Source: an uncultured Spirochaetia bacterium
Lineage (GTDB): Bacteria > Spirochaetota > Brachyspiria > Brachyspirales > Brachyspiraceae
Assembly (NCBI GenBank): GCA_947040945.1
Contig: CAMRCO010000002.1
Span: 1-53,668 of the forward strand
Direction of reading: 5' to 3'
DNA: 53,668 nucleotides
Positions 41,421 to 50,814 of the stretch are shown piece after piece; the stretch's first letter is position 1, and each line of letters begins with the position of its first letter. Both the position numbers and the translations under genes were made by a program. The notes beneath the pieces were generated by a model. That model was not told where the DNA came from and did no database searches. It worked only from the letters and a program-made list of their open reading frames with translations.

Positions 41421-41656
41421 ACGTATATTATCTGCTTTAATTTGATTGTTTTGTAATTTAATTGTTATTTAATTACATTTTTACGAAGTACATTTTCTTT
41501 TTTTTATATCTAAAAAATAGTTTAATATGTTACTAAATTGTAGTATTTTTTAAAATTTTACTTGATTTTGTCTACATATAAGGTACAATAAATAAAAATA
41601 TAAAAAGGGGATGGCTTTCATATAATGCAGAATTCTTATATGAGGCTCTATTATTT

Positions 41657-43048
41657 ATGAATCAAAAAATTCTTATTAAAAATGCATTGGCTGTAGTAAG
41701 CTGTGATTCGAAGGATACTGTGTATGACCATGTTGATATTTTAATTTCAGAAAAAAAAATATTAGAAATTTCTCCAAATATTAATTGCCCCGACGCATTA
41801 AAAATAGATGCAACTGGCAAATTTATATATCCTGGTTTAGTGAGCACTCATCATCATTTTTTTCAAACCTTTGTTCGTAATCTAGTTACTATTGATTACC
41901 CCAGTATGTCGGTTGTAGAATGGTTAGATAAAATATACCCTATTTTTGAAAAAATAGATTCGGATGTAATTTATTATTCAGCACTAACTGCTATGGCAGA
42001 TTCTGTGAAACATGGTTGCACAACAGTATTCGATCATCAATATTGCTATACTACACACACGAAACTAGAAGCAATTGATAGACAGATGGATGCTGCCGAG
42101 AAAATTGGTATTCGTTTCCACGCAGGTCGTGGTAGTAATACTTTGCCACGTAGTGAAGGAAGTACAATTCCAAACGGTATGTTGGAAACCACAGAAACTT
42201 TTATTAACGACACAAGACGATTAATTAAGAACTATCATGATGTGACACCCTTTTCGATGCGACAAATTGTAATTGCTCCTTGCCAACCAGTCAATTGCTA
42301 TGAGGATACCTTTGTTGAATCGATCAAACTTGCAAAAGAGACTGGTGTTCGTCTACACACACATTTGGGGGAGGGCGAAAATTCTATAATGATGGAACGT
42401 CACAATTTAAGAACGATGGACTGGTGTGAACGTATTGGATTTTTGGGTGAGAATACATGGTTGGCACATTGTTGGGAGTTAACAGATGATGAATACAAAC
42501 ACTTGGGGGATATTGGTACAGGTATTTCACATTGTCCTGCCCCTGCAGTTTTAGGTGGTCATCCTATATTAGATATGAAGCGTCTAGAAAAATACAATGT
42601 ACTTCTTAGCTTAGGTAGTGATGGTTCTGCCACAAATGACTGTGCACATTCATTAGATTCCTTGCGTATTGCTTACTTAATGCAATGTTATCATAGCAAA
42701 GAGCGTGGGTGTGTTTCTGCATACGACTTGTTAAAAATAGCAACGATTAATGGAGCTAAAACTCTTGGTAGGTCTGATATTGGTTCCTTGGAAGTGGGTA
42801 AGGCTGCGGATTTGTTTATGATTGATACAGAAACTTTGGAAATGACAGGAACACTCCATGACCCACGCAATTTACTCGCTAGGGTTGCTGTTATGGGGAA
42901 TGTCTGGTTAACAATGATTAATGGTAAAGTAGTATATCAAAATAATCAACTTACAAATGTGGATGAAAAACGACTTGCTGCTGAAGGAGAGACGGTTTGT
43001 AATAAAGTATTGCGTGAACAATGTGAAGCATTTCAAAATTTGTATTAA
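41657..43048 (+). CDS. Amidohydrolase, 8-oxoguanine deaminase / AtzB-like
   Basis: PGLVSTHHHFFQTFVRN, RLHTHLGEGE, WLAHCW, LGSDGSATND metal-site motifs. Confidence 0.9.
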   Translation: MNQKILIKNALAVVSCDSKDTVYDHVDILISEKKILEISPNINCPDALKIDATGKFIYPGLVSTHHHFFQTFVRNLVTIDYPSMSVVEWLDKIYPIFEKIDSDVIYYSALTAMADSVKHGCTTVFDHQYCYTTHTKLEAIDRQMDAAEKIGIRFHAGRGSNTLPRSEGSTIPNGMLETTETFINDTRRLIKNYHDVTPFSMRQIVIAPCQPVNCYEDTFVESIKLAKETGVRLHTHLGEGENSIMMERHNLRTMDWCERIGFLGENTWLAHCWELTDDEYKHLGDIGTGISHCPAPAVLGGHPILDMKRLEKYNVLLSLGSDGSATNDCAHSLDSLRIAYLMQCYHSKERGCVSAYDLLKIATINGAKTLGRSDIGSLEVGKAADLFMIDTETLEMTGTLHDPRNLLARVAVMGNVWLTMINGKVVYQNNQLTNVDEKRLAAEGETVCNKVLREQCEAFQNLY

Positions 43049-43075
43049 TAATAGCATTGTAAAGGAGTTTATATT

Positions 43076-44143
43076 ATGCTTGAAAATATTATCGCTGCTT
43101 TAGTTGGTACATTAAATGGAGTTTCTCAGTCTGTGATGGCTGTATCTTTTGGTTTTGCTCTAGTTCCTTCATCACTGGCTTTTTTGGTCGGCGTTATCAG
43201 TTGCCTTGTATTTCAATCATCAGTGCCTATTTCATTCCAAGCAGATACCATTATTATGGCTGGTAGAATGGGACACACACGACAAGAGCGCTTAACTATA
43301 GTATTTATAGCAGGGATTGCTATGATGCTTATTGGAGCATTTGGGCTTTTAGATGATATAGTTAGATTTGCTGGTATGCGTGTAACCACTGCTATGATGT
43401 GTGGAGTGAGCATTATTTTAGCTAAAGTTGCTTTTGATATGGCTAAAGAAAACTTTAAAGTTGCATCAACATCCATTGCTTTGGCTGTTATAATGTATAT
43501 GCTAACACAAGAATTGGTATATACATTTGCCATATCTGTTATTGGTTCTACCATTGTTTATCACTTGCCTGACAAAAATAAAATTAAAGTTGCGATTATG
43601 CCTATGGCGTTTGAAAAATTTCAGCTGCAAAAACCTGTATTTAATTTTAATGTGTTGCGTGGTGTTCTGGCATTAGTTTGTATGACCATTGGTGGAAATA
43701 TAGCTTTCACAAAAATTAGTGGTATTATTTCAAACACTACTGAAAACAGTGACTATGTGTCTATTTATTCTGGTCTTGCTGATGCACTTTCATCTATGTT
43801 TGGTGGCTCACCAATTGCTATTATTTTGTCACCTACCTCAGCTACACCGAATCCTATTTTATCAACTGTTCTCTTGATGAGTTTTATGGGTGTTTTGCTT
43901 GCAACAGGCTTAGTATCTAGGATTAGCAAACATATTCCCACTTCTGCTACTGCGGGGACATTGTTTGTTTTAGGTATTTTTGTATCGTTACCTGGTAGTC
44001 TTCAAGTTACATTTGCTAATGCTACTAAAGCAGAGAGTCTCGCAGGAAGTGTGGCGATGATTGTAACGGCTATGGTAGATCCGTTTGTTGGTTTGCTAGC
44101 AGGAATTATTATTAACTTGCTCGCAATACCTTTAGGATTCTAA
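43076..44143 (+). CDS. NCS2/AzgA-like purine permease
   Basis: 10-12 TM pattern, directly downstream of the deaminase; GGSPIAIILSPTSATPNP-like core. Confidence 0.65.
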   Translation: MLENIIAALVGTLNGVSQSVMAVSFGFALVPSSLAFLVGVISCLVFQSSVPISFQADTIIMAGRMGHTRQERLTIVFIAGIAMMLIGAFGLLDDIVRFAGMRVTTAMMCGVSIILAKVAFDMAKENFKVASTSIALAVIMYMLTQELVYTFAISVIGSTIVYHLPDKNKIKVAIMPMAFEKFQLQKPVFNFNVLRGVLALVCMTIGGNIAFTKISGIISNTTENSDYVSIYSGLADALSSMFGGSPIAIILSPTSATPNPILSTVLLMSFMGVLLATGLVSRISKHIPTSATAGTLFVLGIFVSLPGSLQVTFANATKAESLAGSVAMIVTAMVDPFVGLLAGIIINLLAIPLGF

Positions 44144-44204
44144 TTTATTTAGAAAATTTTTTAAACAGCAAAAAACAAAATATTTTTAAGATACTATTCT
44201 GGTG

Positions 44205-44234
44205 GTAGATATTGTGCTTAAGTTTAATATCTAC
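44205..44234. other. Perfect 9-bp inverted repeat (hairpin) downstream of the purine permease
   Basis: GTAGATATT-GTGCTTAAGTTT-AATATCTAC. Confidence 0.6.
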
Positions 44235-44586
44235 ACTAGAATATTCAGAATATTAGGTGAGATAAATGATGCAATAATAGATGTTGTAAAATTCTGTCAG
44301 AATAATTTTTGAGAATAGGTATAATACAATTTGTTGTAAATAATACAGGGCTGGAATATCTATAAATTCTTTTTGCTGTGAAATCACACCGATTCAAAAT
44401 TGCCTTTTAAATGTTAGTATTTTTTACTTTTAAAAGATAAAGCGAGAGCAATAAGATCAGAGGTTAGGTCATCTTATATATTTGCTATATCAGTTTTTTG
44501 CCACATGCACCATTTTCTGTTAAGTATCTCCCTTAGCTGTTTGTTCACATTGAAAGCAAAACATAGATATATTTTTTCTCCTATTT

Positions 44587-44610
44587 ATTATTATTATTAT
44601 TATTATTCAA
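44587..44610. repeat. TAT/TTA trinucleotide microsatellite (intergenic)
   Basis: TTATTATTATTATTATTATTATTC read directly. Confidence 0.85.
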
Positions 44611-44625
44611 TAAGTTTTGTTCAAT

Positions 44626-44930
44626 TTAAGCTTCTAATATAACACCGTCAGTTGAAAGTGTTATCACTTCCCATGGGATTAATTTACCGCAATTTTTTAA
44701 TGCTGTTATAGTTGCACTTTCAATGCCGCCACAACATGGCACTTCCATGCGTACTACTGTTACAGATTTTATGTTATTGTTTTTTAATATTGTAGTGAGC
44801 TTTACTGAATAATCAGTTTTATCTAGCTTTGGACATCCGATTATTGTTATCTTGTTTTTCATAAACTCTTGATGAAAGTTGCCATAAGCGAATGCGGAAC
44901 AGTCTGCGCAATAAGAAGTTTTGCATTATC
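44626..44930 (-). pseudogene. C-terminal remnant of a 4Fe-4S binding protein
   Basis: ...DNAKLLIA / (frameshift) / ADCSAFAYGNFHQEFMKNKITIIGCPKLDKTDYSVKLTTILKNNNIKSVTVVRMEVPCCGG; the ferredoxin N-terminus is missing. Confidence 0.8.
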
Positions 44931-45109
44931 TAAGTATTTTGCGTTTTAAAATGCATCGTGGAATGGGGCAAAAATTTACAATACCACATAGCCGTGAAAA
45001 TCTTTCCGCAGATCTTTGTGTAGATAGAAGTGCTATGTCAAATGAGCTTAGCAAAATGCAAAAAGAAGGAATTATTAAATACAATAAAAATCAATTTGAG
45101 ATTTTGTAA
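44915..45109 (+). pseudogene. C-terminal wHTH remnant of a Crp/Fnr-family regulator
   Basis: EVLHYLSILRFKMHRGMGQKFTIPHSRENLSADLCVDRSAMSNELSKMQKEGIIKYNKNQFEIL; the cNMP-binding domain is absent, with a stop immediately upstream. Confidence 0.85.
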
Positions 45110-45291
45110 GAATATTTATGATACATAAGTATAAAAAAGTTACACTCGTAATAAGATTACTTAAGAATAATATTTAATAGATATAAGCAAAAATAATTTA
45201 TTTCTGATATGCATTTTAGCTTAGAAATACTTTGACAAACTAAGATTTATAAAATATACTAATAAGTATTGCTATGTTTGAAAGAATAAAT

Positions 45292-45741
45292 ATGGAAAAA
45301 AAATTAATAAGAGAAGACAGTGTCAACCTAGACAATATTAGTGAGTATACAGCCTCCATTAGTAAAATATTTAAGAATAAAGATATTATAATAATGAAAG
45401 GCAATTTAGGGTATGGAAAAACTACACTTACAAGACATATCGCAAAAAACTTTGATTCAGAAAATATTGTATCAAGTCCATCTTTTACAATTATTAATGA
45501 ATATGATATTGTTTTTGATGATGAGGAAAGCGTTTTAAGACATATTGATTTATATAGACTTGAAAGTTATGATGACCTATATTCTGTTGGACTCGACTCT
45601 TCTATATATGAAGATGGTATAAGTATAATTGAATGGGGTGATAAGTTTATTGATTTTTTTAATACTCCATATTATATACTTGAAATTGAGAGTGTAGATG
45701 ATGATGAAAGACTTTTTAGGTTGTTTTTATTAAATGATTAA
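45292..45741 (+). CDS. tsaE: tRNA threonylcarbamoyladenosine biosynthesis ATPase TsaE
   Basis: MKGNLGYGKTTLTRHIAK Walker A, SSPSFTIINEY, HIDLYRL, IIEWGDKF. Confidence 0.93.
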   Translation: MEKKLIREDSVNLDNISEYTASISKIFKNKDIIIMKGNLGYGKTTLTRHIAKNFDSENIVSSPSFTIINEYDIVFDDEESVLRHIDLYRLESYDDLYSVGLDSSIYEDGISIIEWGDKFIDFFNTPYYILEIESVDDDERLFRLFLLND

Positions 45742-46687
45742 AAAGTTTTTAATAAAAAAGAATATAGTACCTATAATAGTTGTATTGACTATAGTCATAA
45801 TAATAACTTTTATAATACTTTCAAAAAATGAGAATATAGAATCTGGTACAGTTATATATACTCGCTCGAATATTTCTAAGGTAAATATATATGCTGGTGA
45901 AGTAATAAGCTATAATACGAAGATAGTATATAGAAGTGATATTAATTTGTCATTTAAGAATATTTCTTTTGATGACACAGAAGATATATCGAGAATTATA
46001 TCTTCAAATACGGTTGTAAAAAATAATGGAAATTATACAGAGCAAAATATTTTTTATGAATTGTCGTTTTATGATACTGGAAAGTTTGTTATATCGGGTT
46101 TTAATTTAGAATATACAGCTAACAATAAAAAAGAGAGCATAAATGGTGAGGACATAGAAATAACTGTTCTAGCATTTTCAGATGGCGAAACGCTTCCTCC
46201 ATTAGATGAGCCATTAAAAATAAAAACACCTTGGTATATATATGTATCTATATTACTAGTCATAGTTTTAATAGGTTTAGGAATATTTTTTATTATTAGA
46301 AGATTAAGAAAAAAAGATAAAAATGTAAGTTTAATTGAAGTAGATGAGGACAAAAATGCTTTAATTTTACTTGATAATCTATATTCTAAAAATTATGTAC
46401 GTCTTAATATGCAGACAAATTTCTATTTTGAACTTACAGAGGTTTTTAAGAATTATTTATCTAGCAGATTTTCAATTGGGGTAGCTAAAATGACAACTAA
46501 AGAGTTTATTTTGTATTCAGATAAAAATATTATACCAGAATATGAAGCTATTGTGTCGTTTCTAGAGTTTTCTGACTATGTTAAGTTTGCCAAAAAAAAC
46601 ACAGACCAAAGAAGAATGGAGAGTGATTTTTATTTTTGTAAAGACTATATAATTAAGCATAAAAACAAAAAATGTTTACAAAATTAA
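45734..46687 (+). CDS. Membrane protein, BatD/DUF4381-like
   Basis: Extracytoplasmic Ig-like region, central TM (WYIYVSILLVIVLIGLGIFFIIRRLRKK) and a cytoplasmic helical tail. Confidence 0.55.
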   Translation: MIKKFLIKKNIVPIIVVLTIVIIITFIILSKNENIESGTVIYTRSNISKVNIYAGEVISYNTKIVYRSDINLSFKNISFDDTEDISRIISSNTVVKNNGNYTEQNIFYELSFYDTGKFVISGFNLEYTANNKKESINGEDIEITVLAFSDGETLPPLDEPLKIKTPWYIYVSILLVIVLIGLGIFFIIRRLRKKDKNVSLIEVDEDKNALILLDNLYSKNYVRLNMQTNFYFELTEVFKNYLSSRFSIGVAKMTTKEFILYSDKNIIPEYEAIVSFLEFSDYVKFAKKNTDQRRMESDFYFCKDYIIKHKNKKCLQN

Positions 46688-46751
46688 CGTAAATTTCCGA
46701 TATTTAAACTATAAGTCTAGTATAATAATATATAGTTTTGGAGGTTATAAG

Positions 46752-47204
46752 TTGAGTAAAAAACATGGGTATAGTGAATATAAAAAAATTGATATAAGCA
46801 CAGCTCCGCAAGGCAAACTTGTTATTGCTATGTATGAAGGTGCTATTAAGTTTTTAAACGTAGCTGTTGATGCCTTATCTAAGAAATATGGAACAGAAGA
46901 TGCTCATACTAATATACTTAAAGCACAAGATATTATATATGAATTACTTGCATCATTAAACTTTGATGCAGGAGACATATCAGACAGGCTTTCAGCGATT
47001 TATACTTATATGAATCAAAAACTTACAGAGGCTAATATTGCTAAGTCAAAAGAGCCTCTAATTGAAGTTATAGAATATCTTAAAGAACTTAAAACGGCTT
47101 GGCAAGAGGCTGAAGTTAACATAGCTAAAGTAGGTAAACCTAATGTGGGTATAAAAAAAGATGACTCAACAGATGGTACTAGTAAATTAAATATTTCAGG
47201 TTAA
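46752..47204 (+). CDS. fliS: Flagellar export chaperone FliS
   Basis: TTG start; YKKIDISTAPQGKLVIAMYEGAIKFLNVA. Confidence 0.92.
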   Translation: MSKKHGYSEYKKIDISTAPQGKLVIAMYEGAIKFLNVAVDALSKKYGTEDAHTNILKAQDIIYELLASLNFDAGDISDRLSAIYTYMNQKLTEANIAKSKEPLIEVIEYLKELKTAWQEAEVNIAKVGKPNVGIKKDDSTDGTSKLNISG

Positions 47205-47207
47205 TTA

Positions 47208-47954
47208 ATGAGAAAATCAATTTATTTATTACTGATAATTAGCATGCTTTTTTTGTCATGTGGTGGCGACCCAACAGCCGAGACTTTAGAGCAAAGAGAG
47301 ATTCGTCTTGAAGAAGAAGTTTATCTAAAATATTACGAGGTGCAAGATGCATCTGCTCCTCGAATTGTGGAAGATGGTGTTCTTTTTACTTTTGCTGAAA
47401 ATTATGACTATGTAGAGATTTCAGGAGATTTTAATAATTGGGATAGCACTATACCTTTAATTAAAAGCACATATGGTGTTTATTACTTTGTTTGGCAAGA
47501 ACCACTTGAGGCAGGTCGATATTTATATAGATACCGAGTGAATGATGTTTGGATTAATGATCCACTTAATGAGCAAGTGATATATGATGACTTTAATCAA
47601 ATGGTAAGTTATTTTGACATACTAGAAGACAGTAGTAAAGTTTATAATCCTAACACATTTAAGAATCCAGTATATAATGATGACGGAACAGTTACATTTC
47701 TTTATAGTAATAATATGGCTGATGAAGTTATGTTCACTTCCGACCATTTAGGATTTAATACTACAAGGTACAGCATGACGAAAACTACAAATAATGTATG
47801 GAGTATAACACTTGATGCTCCCAATGGAAATTATTATTATAACTTTATTATAAACAGAGAATGGCTTGTTGATCCTTTAAATGTTAATGTTGTATCAAGT
47901 GATGATGATATGCTTCATTCTTATGTACTCATAAACAAGCCTCCAAAAAAATAA
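47208..47954 (+). CDS. Lipoprotein with two CBM48/AMPK-beta-like glycogen-binding folds
   Basis: Lipobox LFLSC; VEISGDFNNWDS...GVYYFVWQEPLEAGRYLYRYRVNDVWINDPLN, then a second copy VMFTSDHLGFNTTRYSMTKTTNNVWSITLDAPNGNYYYNFIINREWLVDPLN. Confidence 0.85.
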   Translation: MRKSIYLLLIISMLFLSCGGDPTAETLEQREIRLEEEVYLKYYEVQDASAPRIVEDGVLFTFAENYDYVEISGDFNNWDSTIPLIKSTYGVYYFVWQEPLEAGRYLYRYRVNDVWINDPLNEQVIYDDFNQMVSYFDILEDSSKVYNPNTFKNPVYNDDGTVTFLYSNNMADEVMFTSDHLGFNTTRYSMTKTTNNVWSITLDAPNGNYYYNFIINREWLVDPLNVNVVSSDDDMLHSYVLINKPPKK

Positions 47955-48015
47955 TATATTTATTTATTATTCTAAGGACAGTTTGTCAAGCAAATATATT
48001 TTTTATGAACACAAA

Positions 48016-48055
48016 AAAGCACTCCCCGATTTTTAATTGGTAGGTGCTTTCGTTT
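48016..48055 (+). terminator. Putative terminator
   Basis: AAAGCAC ... GTGCTTT with T-rich tail. Confidence 0.45.
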
Positions 48056-48111
48056 AAGTTATATTTAAACATTTTTGAATAACTCAAATTTTATGTGGTA
48101 TTTTGGTTACT

Positions 48112-48432
48112 TTATTCAAAGCTTGTTGGAACAGTATTTTCAATAAACCATACATCATTAATTGTACATCCATCATATATCCATTTATTCCAATTATCTA
48201 TTACCCATTGTGTAGAAATAGAGCTATTAAAATCATTTACCGCCTCTTCAGGTAGGCATAATTCCAAGTTCCCTGCACAATATCCTGAAATGCAAGTTAA
48301 AGCAAAGCCACTCTCACAAGATGGGTAACATATTAACATAAAGTCCACAATTTCCTCAAATGGATATTGTCCTTTGAAGCGAAGAATTGTTCCCCTCCAT
48401 AGCTCTTTTTCTATGTGCTTAATTAGTTGCAT
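48112..48432 (-). CDS. Imm45-like immunity protein
   Basis: LWRGTILRFKGQYPFEEIVDFMLICYPSCESGFALTCISGYCAGNLELCLP and ISTQWVIDNWNKWIYDGC; family recalled, not searched. Confidence 0.6.
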   Translation of the reverse strand: MQLIKHIEKELWRGTILRFKGQYPFEEIVDFMLICYPSCESGFALTCISGYCAGNLELCLPEEAVNDFNSSISTQWVIDNWNKWIYDGCTINDVWFIENTVPTSFE

Positions 48433-48700
48433 TTTCTTCTGCCTCCATAGACAATATTCTATATGCGTAAGAAAAAGTCATATGCTGTGTAATTATTAAA
48501 ATAATCATTATTATATATAATACAACAACTCTCATTCAAAGTCAATTAACTATTTATTAAACTTGTGTAGTGGAGTGAATATACTGGATGATTTTAAATA
48601 TATTTAAATGATGCTTCTTAATAAAAAATAATTTAGTTGCTTTTTTATATTTTAACTAATAGAATGTAGTTTAATTTTTTTTGTATAAAGGATTGTTATT

Positions 48701-49987
48701 ATGCCGTCAATTGTAATCGTTGGAACACAGTGGGGAGATGAAGGTAAGGGGAAAATTGTAGACTATCTTTCAGAGCGTTCTGATTTTATTGTCCGTTCAC
48801 AGGGTGGAAGTAATGCTGGGCATACCATTGTTGTTGATAATGTATCCTACAAGCTTAGACTACTTCCTTCAGGAATACTTTATAAAGATAAAATATGTGT
48901 TATTGGTAATGGCGTTGTCATCAATCCTAAAGTTTTTTTAGAAGAAATTAAGGGTATGAATGACAAAGGAATTGACACTTCTAATTTACGCATATCTTCA
49001 AGGGCACATATACTTTTTCCATATCATATACTTTTAGATGAGTATCAAGAAAAAATGCTTGGTGACAATAAAATTGGTACTACTAAAAATGGTATAGGGC
49101 CTTGTTATATGGACAAAATGTCTAGAATGGGAATACGAGTGCAGGACTTAATTGATGACGAAATGTTTCAGAAAAAACTTAAAGTTAATGTTGAAACTAA
49201 AAATGTACTTATAGAGCGTGTTTATAATGAGTCCCCTTTAGACTATAATGACATACTTAATGAGTATAGAGAATATGCCTTAAAACTTAAACCTTACACA
49301 GTTGATACTGCCTATTTAATTAATGATGCACTCGACAATGGTAAAAAAGTTTTGTTTGAAGGTGCACAAGCTACAATGCTTGATATTGATCATGGCACTT
49401 ATCCATTTGTAACATCATCGAACCCAACAGCAGCAGGCGCATGTACAGGTACGGGTGTTGGCCCATTAAAAATTGACAACATAATTGGTGTAGTTAAAGC
49501 TTATGCAACTAGGGTAGGTGAAGGCCCATTCCCAACCGAACTTGACAATGAAATAGGCGAATATATTAGAGAGCGAGCACAAGAATACGGCACTGTTACT
49601 GGTCGCATAAGACGTTGCGGTTGGCTCGACTTATCAGTTGTGAAATATGCAGGATACATTAATTCACTTAAATATCTTGCGATTACAAGGCTTGACATTC
49701 TTGACACTCTCGACACAATTAAACTTTGTGTTGGCTATAAACATAATGACGCTTTGCTTAAAGAATATCCTGCCAATTTAGAAATGCTTAAAAATGTTAC
49801 TCCAATATATGAAGAGTTTGAAGGTTGGAAAACTGACATAAGTGAAATAAGAAATTATGACGAATTACCTAAAAATGCAAAAGTTTACCTTAAAAGAATT
49901 GAAGAGGTTACTAATGTTAGCGTAGGTATAGTTTCAGTTGGTGCTGCTCGTGAAGCGACTATAACATGTGCTACTGACTTATTTTAG
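48701..49987 (+). CDS. purA: Adenylosuccinate synthetase
   Basis: GTQWGDEGKGKIVD, GGSNAGHT, GTTKNGIGPCYMDK, GTGVGP. Confidence 0.97.
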   Translation: MPSIVIVGTQWGDEGKGKIVDYLSERSDFIVRSQGGSNAGHTIVVDNVSYKLRLLPSGILYKDKICVIGNGVVINPKVFLEEIKGMNDKGIDTSNLRISSRAHILFPYHILLDEYQEKMLGDNKIGTTKNGIGPCYMDKMSRMGIRVQDLIDDEMFQKKLKVNVETKNVLIERVYNESPLDYNDILNEYREYALKLKPYTVDTAYLINDALDNGKKVLFEGAQATMLDIDHGTYPFVTSSNPTAAGACTGTGVGPLKIDNIIGVVKAYATRVGEGPFPTELDNEIGEYIRERAQEYGTVTGRIRRCGWLDLSVVKYAGYINSLKYLAITRLDILDTLDTIKLCVGYKHNDALLKEYPANLEMLKNVTPIYEEFEGWKTDISEIRNYDELPKNAKVYLKRIEEVTNVSVGIVSVGAAREATITCATDLF

Positions 49988-50750
49988 TCGAGTAAGCATA
50001 AGCAATAACAGCTGAGGCACTTGAAACATTTAGTGAGTCGAAGCCATTAATTGATTTTATAAAAATGCTTCCGTCTGCATTGTCTTGAATAATTTTACGC
50101 ACGCCACTATGCTCATTACCTAAAATTACAGCTGTTGGTTTGTCAAAAAGAAATGTGTCAAGATTTGCGTCACCTTTTTCACTAGCATAATAAACCCAAA
50201 AATCACGTTCCCGTAAATATTCTATTGCTCGGTTTAAGTTAGACACTATTGCCGTTTTCATGTGATATGCTGCCCCTGATGATATTTCATAAACTTTTTC
50301 ATTCATTGGTGCGGAATGGTCTTTTGGCATTATTATTCCTGACACATCAAAAAAATATGCATTCCTTATAATAGCACCCAAGTTATGAACATCAGTTATA
50401 CCGTCAAGAAGAAAAATTAATGGGTTCTCATTTTTTTTGAAAGCATTATTTACTATTTCCTCTATTCCAATGCTAGAATTTTCTTTCACCTTTGCAACAA
50501 CATTTTCAGACTGTCCTGTAGTGGACTTCATTTCATTTTTCTCTAAGCTAATTATTTTTATATTATGGTTTTTTGCCATGCCAACAATATATTTTTCTCT
50601 GTCCTTTAATGGCATTTTTATATAAATCGCTTCAACTAATGATTTGCTTAAAGCCTCTGAAATAGCATTTTTACCTGTTATATACAATTGTTGCACCTTT
50701 TTTTTTATATTTTCGATGACTAGTATAGTATACTGCAGTGTAGTTGTCAA
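49971..50750 (-). CDS. rlmB: SpoU/TrmH-family rRNA 2'-O-methyltransferase (RlmB-like)
   Basis: YITGKNAISEAL, LLDGITDVHNLGAIIRNAYFFDVSGIIMPKDHSAP, ILGNEHSGV, SLNVSSASAVIAY; 17-nt convergent overlap with purA. Confidence 0.92.
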   Translation of the reverse strand: MTTTLQYTILVIENIKKKVQQLYITGKNAISEALSKSLVEAIYIKMPLKDREKYIVGMAKNHNIKIISLEKNEMKSTTGQSENVVAKVKENSSIGIEEIVNNAFKKNENPLIFLLDGITDVHNLGAIIRNAYFFDVSGIIMPKDHSAPMNEKVYEISSGAAYHMKTAIVSNLNRAIEYLRERDFWVYYASEKGDANLDTFLFDKPTAVILGNEHSGVRKIIQDNADGSIFIKSINGFDSLNVSSASAVIAYAYSTKISQ

Positions 50751-50814
50751 GTTTTAATTTGCTTTAGTTTTTGTTTGTTATTCTAATTAGACACGAAAGT
50801 ACAAGGATTTTAAT

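Noticed and set aside
41560-41656. Purine riboswitch upstream of the deaminase/permease
   Set aside because: The conserved purine-aptamer core sequences could not be found; only a short hairpin is present.
44205-44234. Rho-independent terminator for the permease gene
   Set aside because: Hairpin is AT-rich and lacks a downstream T tract, so it is listed only as an inverted repeat.
48095-48328. 77-aa plus-strand ORF
   Set aside because: Antisense to the Imm45-like gene, which has the family-like sequence.
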